Shown here: in pieces, positions 47,187-57,489 of the stretch
Layout: each line of letters begins with the position of its first letter
Position numbering within the stretch: the stretch's first letter is position 1
Origin: Zingiber officinale
Taxonomy: Eukaryota > Streptophyta > Magnoliopsida > Zingiberales > Zingiberaceae
NCBI RefSeq assembly: GCF_018446385.1
Contig: NC_056001.1
Coordinates: 107,672,436-107,736,435, forward strand
Length of the DNA stretch: 64,000 nt
Direction: 5' to 3'
Translations under genes and position numbers: made by a program
The notes under the pieces: model-generated
Seen by the model: the letters and a program-made list of their open reading frames with translations, nothing else
Told to the model about the DNA's origin: nothing
Databases searched by the model: none

Positions 47187-48358
47187 TTCCTAATTAAATT
47201 TTAAATATAAATAAATAATAATTAGAGCAATGAGTCTTTTACTTTATTATTTTGAAAAATAAGTATTTATTTTTTAAGTGTTTTTTATATGGGAAATTGA
47301 CCCATAGTTTTCTGCTAAGTTAGTTGCATTGTCCGATTTTCTTTTTATATATATATATATATATATTTTAATCGAGCAATGCGTCCAGATCTGCACGGTT
47401 TAAAGCTGCGAATTTTGATAATCCATCGACGAACGCTCCGATCCAATCAATGCACTGACTGCCATATAAACACGTTTTACTTACAATTCGATTAAAATAG
47501 TTAATCGCCATTGAACCACGTCTAATAAATAATACCTCTGGCCGGCCAACTTTGGAAACTCCTCGGCTTATTCATAATCTATATACAACAATAATTGTAT
47601 CTTAAATTTTGGATAGATTAACTAAAAATTTTATACATCAGTTACCCTATCTATTCCTTAAATTTAGATTTGATGAATAATAATTTTCTAAATTTAAAGA
47701 ATGAAATCTCTACCCTATAAATAAAATAATATTTTTTTTTAATCTCTCTCATTCCACTTAATTTCTCTTCTTCCATTCATTATATAAATATAATAATAAA
47801 AAATAGAAGAAAAAAAAGAAAAAAATAAAAAAATTAAGGATGATAAAAATTTTAAGATATTTAATTTAATATGTAATAAAAAATAATTATTTAAATTTAA
47901 TAAAATAGATCATTATTTTAAATTTTAGATATAATAATAAAGAAAAAGACGTGGATACTCTGAGCGTTGTTTCTATCTTTATCAAAATCTATTTCTACAC
48001 TATTAAAGAGGGCATTTCAATATGAACAGTAAGGTATATTCGAGTAAAAAGAGTGAAATTTACATGTCCTTGCGGAAGATCACATCAAGACGTTCTAAGC
48101 GTACATCAATTAAATTATTGGTGGATTCTGATTTGCACGTTTTCTTTGTTTTCAGCTCATTCAATGTATTTCGATTTCATATAGCTGCATGATTAAAACG
48201 TCAAGCCCCCACTTCAATTATTGGGCTCTTGCTGCTTCTCGTTCTATATATTTATCTAGATCTCTTTCTCTCGATCAATCAGTGAATTACCACAGCAGCT
48301 GATTTAGGTCCGCAAATATATTCTATTTCTCAAGAACAAGAATAATCATATATACACC
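47187..48358 (+). promoter_or_regulatory. Upstream region and 5' UTR of the patatin-like gene
   Basis: A TATA-like TCTATATATTTA lies at about 48242-48253, some 105 bp before the ATG. 47437-47536 and 47960-48330 are shared with the orphan copy at 22010-22515; the piece between is an insertion absent from the copy. Conserved blocks across the two copies (CTTGCGGAAGATCACATCAAGACG at about 48069; the TTGGGCTCTTGCTGCTTCTCG block at about 48222; CCACAGCAGCTGATTTA at about 48291) are candidates for promoter elements. An (AT)n run is at 47347-47368. Confidence 0.6.
47537..47960. repeat. AT-rich dispersed repeat (MITE-like), copy 2, inserted in the patatin promoter
   Basis: The duplicate promoter at 22010 passes directly from AATAC to GCGCTGTTTCTTTC, while here about 425 bp intervene. 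47590-47945 of the insert resembles 4615-4985. The edges also contain a GGCCGGCC string that the copy lacks. Confidence 0.6.
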
Positions 48359-50071
48359 ATGGCGAGCGATGGAACTGATCCGGCCATCTCCGACTCAAAG
48401 CCTCCGCCATCCCTCGGGAAGAGGATCACCGTCCTTTCCATCGACGGCGGCGGTGTTCGCGGGCTGATCCCCGCGACGATCATCGACTTCCTTGAATCAG
48501 AACTGCAGGTACGATTATATATATATATATACATGAAGTCATAAATATCCGATCGACGTACCGAGAGATTCAAGTTAATTATATTAATTCTCGGTGTTGC
48601 AGAAACTCGACGGGCCTGATGCGAGAATAGCTGACTACTTCGACGTGATATCCGGCACGAGCACCGGTGGCCTTGTCGCCACCATGCTCGCCGCTCCCGG
48701 AGAGAATAACAAACCACTGTTCGCCGCCAAGGACATTGTTCAGTTTTATTTGGATCACAGTCCCAAGATTTTTCCACAGCAAAGGTTATAAGAATTATAT
48801 ATACATGACAAATTTTTGGATAATTAGGATGAAGGATCAAAATTAATTTAAGAATTTTACTATTTATTTATTTCAGGTCTCCGTTCCTGAGTTCAGCACT
48901 GAACTTTGTGGGTGCTCTCGCTGGACCAAAATACAATGGCAAGTATCTTCGCTCAAAGATTCAGGAACTATTAGGCACCACAAAATTAAGTCAAACTTTG
49001 ACCAACATCGTCATCCCTACTTTTGACATCAAAATTTCTCAACCCATCATCTTCTCCAGTTATGAGGTAATTAACTAATTAATAGTACTTCTTGGGAATG
49101 AAGATTATTTTATATATAGGTATATCGATGGTGATCAATGTTTTGTTCGCAGACGGAGAAGAATCCGTTGAAGAACGCTCTTCTGTCGGACATCTGCATC
49201 AGCACCTCCGCCGCCCCCACATACCTCCCGGGGCATTACTTTGAAACCCAAGACGATCAAGGAACGACGAAGAGGTTCAACCTCATCGACGGCGGCGTGG
49301 CGGCAAATAACCCAGTAAATTCACACACACACGCACATCTAAATGGATATTCTGCTCGTAATTAATCTAGGAGCTAGCTAGTTCTTATATGTGCCGTTGA
49401 TCATGAACAGACGTTATCCGCCATGAGCCAAGTGACGAAGCAGATTCTGAAATCGAACACGGATTTCGACTCGTACGAACCGGTCAACTACAGTCGGTTC
49501 CTGGTGCTCTCGATCGGGACCGGAACACCTAAAAAGGCGGAGAATTATAGCGCACAGATGAGCGCTCGATGGGGCTTGCTCGGTTGGTTGTACAACGGAG
49601 GAAATACTCCCATCATCGACATTTTCTCCCAGGCGAGCTCAGAGATGGTGGATATCCATCTAGCACATGTTTTTGAGGCACATGACAGTGAAGACCGTTA
49701 CCTTCGCATACAGGTAGGCATTTAACAAATTATAATAATTAATCATCATCATAATTAAAATCGTACCAAATTCATTGATTCTAATTGAAACGAACATAAA
49801 CAAACTGAATGATATATAGGACGATACTTTGACTGGCGATTCGACTTCGGTGGATAAGTCGACGGAGAAGAATTTGCAGAATTTGTTGGAGATCGGGAAG
49901 AAACTGCTGGAGAAGCCGGTGTCGAGGGTGAACCTGGAGACAGGGCATTCGGAGCCGGTGGTGGATGGGAAGGGAGGAACCACATCGAACAGGGATCGAC
50001 TCGTCTACTTCGCCAAGAAGTTGTCGAATGAGAAGAAGCGTCGGCAGGAGAATTTGGCTTCCGTTGCGTGA
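48359..50071 (+). CDS. Patatin-like phospholipase A2, six exons, 412 aa
   Basis: Exons 48359-48508, 48603-48784, 48877-49066, 49153-49314, 49411-49713 and 49820-50071 join in frame (1239 nt), each intron GT..AG. The protein has the patatin domain: oxyanion motif DGGGVRG (about residue 33), nucleophile elbow GTSTGG with the catalytic Ser (about residue 75), and DGGVAANNP with the catalytic Asp near the end of exon 4. Other family blocks are [13 protein letters not shown]-like [33 protein letters not shown], and [10 protein letters not shown]. Length and exon number fit plant PLP2/pPLA-II enzymes, soluble lipid acyl hydrolases that release fatty acids from membrane lipids, often in stress or defence. 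There is no obvious signal peptide ([11 protein letters not shown] start). The tail is Lys/Arg-rich, ending [10 protein letters not shown]. It appears intact. Confidence 0.92.
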
Positions 50072-50931
50072 GAGTTGTGGATCCTGTTGATCAAGTAATA
50101 ATTAATGTTGTTGGGATTGTACCAGTTTATCAAGCTTGTGAGCATTATTAATTTGTTTAAGCTGTTCAATGGAAGCGCGTGATTGTTCTGTAGGAAAACG
50201 CTGCAGTATAATGCCTGTTGCTGCAAAGCTTAATGCATGTTGCCTGCTTAAAAAACTAGCAGCTTTATTAATTCATTTTTTTAAGGAAGCCAAGTCGTTT
50301 GGCTATTGTCCACAAGTATCTTATTGGATTTTTCTAGTTTGATTTCTTCTATGTTTAGGAAAAGGGGTATTCCTTTGTTTCGACACTAGTCAGTTTAGAA
50401 AAGCAGTGGAAGAACATAGAAAAATATACAAATACTAATCAGATACAAGCAGCAACAACGAGCTTTCTACGTAAATGAATCTGCTTTTGTTGCTCATTAG
50501 TGCTCTTGAATAGGCTCTTTAGAAAGCAAATGAACAATTTTCTACCTGATGAACACCATATCTATTTTGAATTTTATTAGTGGTGTCTGATAAGGTTCAC
50601 TCTGTCAAATCATGAATTTAGAATCCCACGAGTTTATTCCCATCCACTCTACAAAATTTAGCAGGTGAAAATTTAATAATCTGACATAACTACTAAGCAT
50701 GTAAAAACATAACAAATGAGACTTTTTTTTTCTCGTTGAGTTATTAATAACGCCGGATAAGTTAGCAATTATTCCACGAGCTGATAAGAATGAAGATTTA
50801 CGGAGAAAATAAGAAAAGAAATTGTCGTCCTCAAAGTGTTCTAAAAAAGAACTTTTATTTTTTATCTAAGGATAATCTTTCAAATAGTTAAACATACGTT
50901 TATATAGATAAACTCTTATTCATTGATACAG
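50072..50931 (+). other. 3' flank of the patatin gene
   Basis: Likely 3' UTR for the first 150-250 bp; T-rich with no single clear polyadenylation signal. No further gene was recognised up to the LTR at 50932. Confidence 0.4.
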
Positions 50932-50961
50932 TGTATGATCGTGGGGTCAGAGAGATCACGT

Positions 50962-51150
50962 GGTCGGAAGTTAAGCCCATAGGATGGTCAAAAGTCAAGC
51001 TCACGTGGCGGTCAAAAGTCAAACTCACGTGGCGGTCAGAAGTCATGCCTACATAGTGGTCAAAAGTCAGGCCTACGTGGTGGTCAAAAGTCTGGCCTAC
51101 ATGGAAGTCAAAAGTCAGGCCTACATGGAGTTCAAAGGGCCTGATCACAA
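50962..51150. repeat. 24-bp tandem repeat, about eight copies
   Basis: GGTCAAAAGTCA-type landmarks occur at 50962, 50986, 51010, 51034, 51058, 51082, 51106 and 51130, exactly 24 bp apart, with CACGTGG or CTACATGG between them. Confidence 0.88.
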
Positions 51151-51239
51151 GATGATCTGAGTCAGGGACAGGTGGCGTTCCGGGGTTAGGCCTACATGGC
51201 GAGTAGGAATTCAGAAGCCAGGATCATAGGTCAGAATAT

Positions 51240-51800
51240 GCTAACCAAGGATTACAGGCCAGGATCACAAGTCGGGATGTATAGTCTCGCGGTACAGGAG
51301 ACAGGGATCAAAGCGCACAGGTTGGAATGTACCAACCAAGGATACAGGTCAGGACTTACAGCCTTGAGGCATAGAGCACATGGATCAAAGCGCACAGGTC
51401 GAGATAGGCCAACCAATGATACAAGTCAGAACTTACAGGCTTGCGACATAGAGCAGATAGACCAAAGCGCACAGGTCGAAATGTACCAACCAAGGATACA
51501 GGTCAGGACTTACAACCTTGAGGCATAGAGCACATGGATTAAAGCACGTAGGTCGAGATAGGCCAACCAAGGATACAGGTCAGGACTTACAACATTGCGA
51601 CATAGAGCAGATGGACCAAAGCGTACAGGTCGGGATGAGCCAACCAAGGATACAGGTCAGGACTTACAACCTTACGGCATAGAGCATATGGATTAAAGCG
51701 TACAAGTCAGAAAATGCAAACCAAGGATACAGGTCATGACTGACAGGTCGTGATATACGAATCAGGACGTACAGGTCGGGAAACACAGACTAAGGCATTC
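51240..51800. repeat. 77-bp tandem repeat, about seven copies
   Basis: CCAACCAAGGATACAGG landmarks at 51332, 51409, 51486, 51563, 51640 and 51717 are exactly 77 bp apart; a diverged unit precedes at about 51240. Each unit carries GACTTACA, CATAGAGCA, GAT.AAAGCG and ACAGGTCG blocks. Confidence 0.9.
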
Positions 51801-52665
51801 AGCGCAAGACAAACGGAATCAGACTGAGGTACACAGGTCAGGACTCAGGATAAGCAGAAGTAAACTGAGGCATATAGGTCTGGAGGCAGGATAATCGGAA
51901 CCATACTAAGGCGTACAGGTTGCTATACAATGTAAGGCAGGTCAGTAGTTCACAAGGCAGGTCAGTAGTTCATAAGACAAGACGTGCAGGACAGGGCTGA
52001 ATGTGCAGATCTGGATTTGCTATACGACAAGTACAAGTTAGCTACAGGTCTGTGCCCACAGGTCGGGGTTGGCAAGTACGAAGACCCAGTCCAGGGTAAT
52101 AGGCCGAGGCAAGCATACACTACATGACAAGCAAGCCAGGGAATCGTAACCACTCGTCAGAGAATAATCACAGCGTGTCAGGGAATATGCTAACGGTCTA
52201 GGGCTCGTTACCTCCAGATTCCTCCTTCGGCCTATAAAAGGATGCCCCGTGTCAATCACCGCCAGACAAAGCCTGACACCCGACATTCCCTAACACTCGT
52301 CAGACTCCAGAAATGTCCACAATAGTATAAAAAGGGAGGCTTCATCCTTACCCAGGTACGCTCACTCGTCATTTCATACTCGTCTCTTATTTTTCGTCCT
52401 TTCTCTATGCTTCTGGGGAAAAAGTACTTGACTTGAGCGTCAAAGGGCCTGACCCGGGGACTTTTTCCCTGGTTCTTGGTCTCTAACGCAGAGGCGGCTT
52501 GTCGAAGTGTGTGCAGGACCCTCGCTTCGTCATCACCCCCCGTCATCCGCTCATGTAAGCTCTCTTGGCGGGTGCCAGATCGACCAGGCTTCGTAGCGAC
52601 TTTCCATCAACACCGGTGACAGCGCGACCTGCCTTCATCCGACTCAGCTTCCGGATGGGATCAAA

Positions 52666-52680
52666 TTTGGCGCCGTGGGA
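52666..52680 (+). other. Primer-binding site of the Tat-lineage element
   Basis: TTTGGCGCCGTGGGA, the usual form of primer site in Tat/Athila-type elements, 2 nt after the LTR end. Confidence 0.75.
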
Positions 52681-52708
52681 ACACAACTACCTATTTCGGA
52701 ATGTGACG

Positions 52709-53914
52709 ATGGAGGACTCGGGCAGAATCAACGTAACCATGACTGCTGGAGAATATGAGCTCTTCAAAGAGGCCAAGAAGCGGGCGGCCTCTGAAAAGCA
52801 ACAAACTGTTGCCTCCCGACCAAAAAAGTTACCTGAGGTTTCTAAAGAACCAGCTCACACCTCAGATCGAGGCTCTAAGAGGAAACAACCTATAGAGTTT
52901 CCCCCTTCGTTTTACAGAGAGCCCGGTCAGGGGTATTATCAACCAAAGCCGGGATACTATAGCCACAAGGAGCAACCCCAAGTTTCTGTGGCTGAAAGTT
53001 CATTGCCTAAAGATTCGAAGAAGGGGAAGGCTACTGTCCTCCGCGAAGAGCGTCGAATGGAGCCAAAGGAGGAAGTGTCCTTCTCTTCCAAAATATTGGA
53101 GGAGAGGCTGCCCAAAGGGTACCGACCCCCGGCTATCGGAGAATACGATGGCAGCAAAGATCCTGAGGATCATCTCCGCAAGTTCCAAAACGCGGCTCTG
53201 CTGCATCAATACAGTGACGTCGTTAAATGCCGAGTGTTCCTGAACACTCTATCGGGCTTTGCCCAGAAGTGGTTTGATGGACTGCCGCATAGGTCCATCA
53301 CTTGCTTCTCCGACTTTAAGATCGCTTTCCTGCGCCACTTCGCCAGTAGCAGGAAGTATCAAAAAACTGACCACTGCTTGTTCGCTCTCAAGCAAGGGTC
53401 TGCCGAGCCGTTGAGAAGCTACATCAAGCGTTTTAATCAAGTGGCCCAGGACATTCCCTCGGCCACATCTGAAATACTTATGAGCGCCTTTTCCCATGGG
53501 CTGATCGAGGGAGAATTCTTTAGAGACCTCATCAGAAATCTCGTAAAGAATTTTGATGAGATGCTGGAGAAAGTGGCCAGCTACATCAACGTAGAGGAGG
53601 CTCAAGCTGCTCGAAGGAAGGCAGACAAACAACCTCCCTCTACCAACAGACTGGAGAGAAGAGCACCTCAACCGCCTGCTCAGCCTCTCCCTCCACGCCC
53701 TCGGGAAGCCAGACCTACCTTCCACCCCGGTCAGGACATTCGGTCGGGTCCGCGTGTAGCTGCAGTTCAGGTCCCCCGACCTGGGCCTTGGGGACCGCGT
53801 TATTGCACATACCATCGGTCCCACATGCATGCCACCGACGATTGCTTCCAATTTGCTCGTTATTCTCGGCACGCTGCTGAGCTAGGCTTGCCAACCCCTG
53901 AGCTGGCTCCTTAA
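52709..53914 (+). CDS. Gag of the Tat-lineage element
   Basis: Open from the ATG at 52709 (MEDSGRINVTMTAGEYELF), chosen because it lies just after the primer site; the frame is open further upstream but that is LTR. The N-terminal third is charged and rich in Lys/Pro. The central retrotransposon gag domain has LPKGYRPPAIGEYDGSKDPE, CRVFLNTLSGFAQKWFDGLP, SDFKIAFLRHFASSRKYQKT, LRSYIKRFNQ. The tail has an HRSHMHATDDC-type partial knuckle (CTYHRSHMHATDDC), not a full CCHC. It forms particle coats in the cytoplasm. The stop at 53912 and a frame change before protease mean no fused Gag-Pol. Confidence 0.8.
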   Translation: MEDSGRINVTMTAGEYELFKEAKKRAASEKQQTVASRPKKLPEVSKEPAHTSDRGSKRKQPIEFPPSFYREPGQGYYQPKPGYYSHKEQPQVSVAESSLPKDSKKGKATVLREERRMEPKEEVSFSSKILEERLPKGYRPPAIGEYDGSKDPEDHLRKFQNAALLHQYSDVVKCRVFLNTLSGFAQKWFDGLPHRSITCFSDFKIAFLRHFASSRKYQKTDHCLFALKQGSAEPLRSYIKRFNQVAQDIPSATSEILMSAFSHGLIEGEFFRDLIRNLVKNFDEMLEKVASYINVEEAQAARRKADKQPPSTNRLERRAPQPPAQPLPPRPREARPTFHPGQDIRSGPRVAAVQVPRPGPWGPRYCTYHRSHMHATDDCFQFARYSRHAAELGLPTPELAP

Positions 53915-55083
53915 GTCCAGCGAATGATGGAAGAGCGGCGTAATGCAGCGGGGCAGGCCAGCCGATCCTGGGCTGAGCAGGAGGGGCCAAGCATGCAACA
54001 GTAAGGGCGCACTGGAGAGCCGGGAGAAGCTCGCGAGCCGAGAACAGAGGCAACGTGGTCATCCGAGACATTGGTATGATCTCTGGTGGACCCACTGATG
54101 GGGATTCGGGCAAGGCGCATAAATCCCATGAGCGCTGGTTGGAGATCCATGCGGTAGGGTGTAGCCGAGAGCAAGCTGCCGGCCCGATCATCAGCTTCGG
54201 ACCACAAGACTTGGAAGGGCTGGAGCTATCCCATGATGACGCCCTCATCATCAAGGCTGTTATAGCCAACAACCACGTGGCGCGAGTCTTCGTTGACACT
54301 GGGAGCTCTGTCAACGTATTATTCAGGTATGCTTTTAAAGAGATGCAGATCGACGCCAATGAGCTACAACCAGTGACTACTTCTCTATATGGCTTTACTG
54401 GTAATGAAGTAAGGCCCATGGGGCAGATCAAGCTAACCATATCCTTGGGAAGTGAGCCACTAGTAAGAACTAGGAGAAGCACCTTCCTCGTAGTTGACTC
54501 GCCCTCCTCTTACAACGTCATTTTAGGCTGACCTGCCTTGCATGAATTTCGGGCGGCGGTTTTTACATTTCATCAAAAAATCAAATTCCCGTTTCGAGGA
54601 ATTAGTCGGGGAAGTTAGGGGAGAACAACGGGTCTCTCGGCGATGCTACATTGACATGGTCAAAGTAGAAGCTCGCAAAGCACAAAGGACTCAGGACGGG
54701 GTTGTGCACGCCATCCAAGAGGAACCCCTACCTATAGCTGAAGAGTCCATTCCCTGGGAGGAAGTTCAACTATATCCTGAATGTCCAGAGAGTCTTATTC
54801 GGGTAGCAGGTGACTTACCTCCCGAGCTCAAAGAAAAACTGGTCCAGTGCTTGACCCGCAACAGAGATGTCTTCGCTTGGTCTACCGAAGAATTACCAGG
54901 GGTCAAGCCTGAAGTGGCGGAGCATAAGTTGCATCTCCTGCCAGATGTCTGGTCTGTAAAGCAGAAGAAGAGAAATTTTTCGGCCGACCAGAATAAAATT
55001 ATCAGAGCTGAAGTGGACCAGCTTAGGAAAGCGGGACATGTCCGAGAAGTACAGTTCCTGTCCTGGCTTTCTAATGTTGTTTT

Positions 55084-57489
55084 TGTTAGAATGTATACTA
55101 AAAGCCTAGCTTTTGGTATAAAATATTTATCTAGAAATAAGAATCACATTGGTCAAATGTCTACATTTGTGATAAATGTAGTTGTTCAATTAATTTATAT
55201 TGTAGATAACATGGTGTGTGCTGTCACACACAGAAGATCATGTTATCAGTACATTATAAATTATAAACAGTAGCTCACGACCATGATGGAAAGGAACAAA
55301 CCATTTGAAGGTCGTAGTGTAATTAGGTGTTAGTTTATCTTAACTATATAATTACACTAGTACACTAAGAGTGTATTGAGTAGGACCATTAAGGTCGTTT
55401 CTTTTATACTGACTTTATAAAGGAACAAAGACCTCAGTTATTATGGAAGTGTGTGCTCTTAATCTTAATATAATAACAAACACATATATTTGATATTTAT
55501 TTCTTTAATTTATCAATGGGTGAGATTTAGTTCGATGAATCAATAAGTCCGATAAGTTGGGAAATGATATCACTTATAGTGTGTGTTGTTGATTATAGAA
55601 GGAAACTATGTCCTAGAGATACTAGGTTGATAATGTCCCCAAGAGGAGCTCATAAGGATTGTCATGTTAAACCCTGCAGGTGGACTTAGTCCGACATGAC
55701 GATAAGGTTGAGTGGTACTACTCTTGGACTAAGATATTAATTAAATGAGTTGTCAGTAACTCACTTAATTAGTGGACATTCGATATCTTAAACACAGGGA
55801 GACTAACACACTCATAATAAGAAGGAGCCCAAAAATGTAATTTGGGATTGGTGCGGTAGTTAAATTACAGTTCTCTAGTGGAATAAATTATTATTGATAA
55901 AATTAAGTTGTGTGTTTGGGGCGAACACGGGATGCTTAATTTTATCGGGAGACCAAAACCAATTCCTCCTCTCGGTCCCTATCGCAGCCTCTTATTTATA
56001 GAGTACTATACCCACCTTCTATACCCACCTAAAGGGGGTCGGCCAAGCTAGCTTGGAATCAAGCTAGGGCCGGCCTAAGCATGGTTTAGGGTGGCCGGCC
56101 CTAGCTTGAACCCAAGCTAGAGGGGGCCGGCCATAATTAAATTAAAAAGAATTTTAATTTTAATTTTTATTATGTGGAAGATATAATTTATTAAAGAGAA
56201 TTAAAATTAAAATATCTCTTTTAAAAAGGATCTACAAAAGATTAAAGAAAGAGATTAGATCTCTTTCCTTATTTGTAGATTGGAGAGATATTTTATTTTC
56301 TCTTTGAAAATTATTCACATGTTGAAAAATTTAAATTATAGAAATTTCTTTTTATCAACCATGAAGGGATTTTTGAAGAGAAATTATATTTTTAAAATTT
56401 CCGGAAACAAATTAGGAAGTTTTAATTTGTTGATTGAAACTTGTCTAATTTGCCTCTCTATGATGTGGCCGGCCATTAAGAGTTTAATTGGGAAATTTTA
56501 TTTTATTTTTCTCAATTAAATCATGTCAAGGAAATTAAGGAAATTTTATTGTAATTAAATTTCCTAATTTACCAAGGCTAAGGAATATAAAAGAAGGGGT
56601 GAGGGTGCCTTCATTGTGTACAACCTCTATAATTTTTCTCCCTCTCTTATTGCTTGGTGTGGCCGGCCAACCTCTCTTCCCCTCTTCTTCTTTGTGGTGG
56701 CTGAACCTTTCTCTTGGCTTGGAGCTCTTGTGGTGGCCGGATACTACTTCGAGAAGAAGAAGAAGAAGGAGAGAAAGTTTGCATCCCTTGGAGCTTGGTT
56801 AGTGTTTTTTTTTCTTCCTTGGTGAAGCTTTCTTGTTTTGGCCGAACCTAGCTAGGAGGAGAAGAAGGTGTTTGGTGGTTTCTCATCTTGGAAGATCGTT
56901 ACCCACACAACGTCCAAGGTTAGAAGAGGAATACGGTAGAAGATCAAGAGGTCTTTCTAAAAGGTATAACTAGTAATTTTTCCTTTTCCGCATCATACTA
57001 GTTATTTATGGAAATAATACCAAATACAAGAGGCTTACGATTCTAGTATTTCGAATATGTTTTTCGATGTTATGTTCTTTTATTTTTTTTCCTTGTGATT
57101 TGATTGTTCCTTTCGGTTAACCTAAAGTTATTTTAGGAAATTAAATATTAGCTTTCCATAAAAGGTTTTGTCTAGTCGGTGGTGGTTGCTCCCATATCCA
57201 AGAAGGCCATGTGCCTCCCCACGTCAGTACTGGGAACCAATTATGGAAATTAATATTTAATGGAATTAATAACTTAAGGTGATTTGGATCGAACGTGTTA
57301 AGTTCCGCAGGAGATCCAAGTCTTAACCTAAAAGAACAAATAGATTAAGTTTTGGATCAAACGTGTTAAGTTCCGCAGGCGATCCAAAATTTTATTTAAA
57401 AGAACACATGGTAGCTAGGAAAAGGTTCAGACCTTTGTACAAAATTTTTGTACAGTGGAACCTCTAGGTTTTCCGAGTAGCAACCAACA
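55084..57489 (+). mobile_element. Solo LTR (2.4 kb) inside the Tat RT
   Basis: Starts TGTTAGAATGTATACT, ends GAGTAGCAACCAACA, flanked by GTTTT (55079-55083) and ATTTT (57490-57494), a duplication with one change. Removing it restores the RT reading through NVV|LVAKPNNKW. A TATA-like AATATAAAAGAAGG is at 56586. No primer site or gag is attached. Related to the minus-strand fragment at 17686-19348. Confidence 0.88.
56060..56108. repeat. Perfect 16-bp GC-rich inverted repeat in the solo LTR
   Basis: CAAGCTAGGGCCGGCC at 56060-56075 is the exact reverse complement of 56093-56108, with a 17-nt spacer. Further pieces of the same words (AAGCTAGCTTGG at 56045, CCCAAGCTAG at 56111) flank it. Confidence 0.9.

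Larger units (their letters stand above)
50932..52663 (+). repeat. 5' LTR of the Tat-lineage element
   Basis: Begins TGTATGATCGTGGGG and ends CCGGATGGGATCA. It holds a 24-bp array, a 77-bp array and two TATA-like sites (CCTATAAAAGG at 52231, GTATAAAAAGGG at 52324). The left boundary is inferred from the TG and the change in sequence character; no partner LTR is available to confirm it. Confidence 0.65.

Noticed and set aside
48346-48840. 164-codon frame antisense to patatin exons 1 and 2
   Set aside because: It mirrors patatin exons and an intron; codon pattern and domain content support the plus strand only.
51240-51800. CRISPR-like regular array
   Set aside because: The 77-bp units are repeated end to end with no unique spacers, in a plant LTR. 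It is an ordinary tandem repeat.
53249-54482. Long minus-strand frames of 207 and 255 codons opposite gag and protease
   Set aside because: Shadows of the plus-strand gag and protease, which have clear domain motifs.
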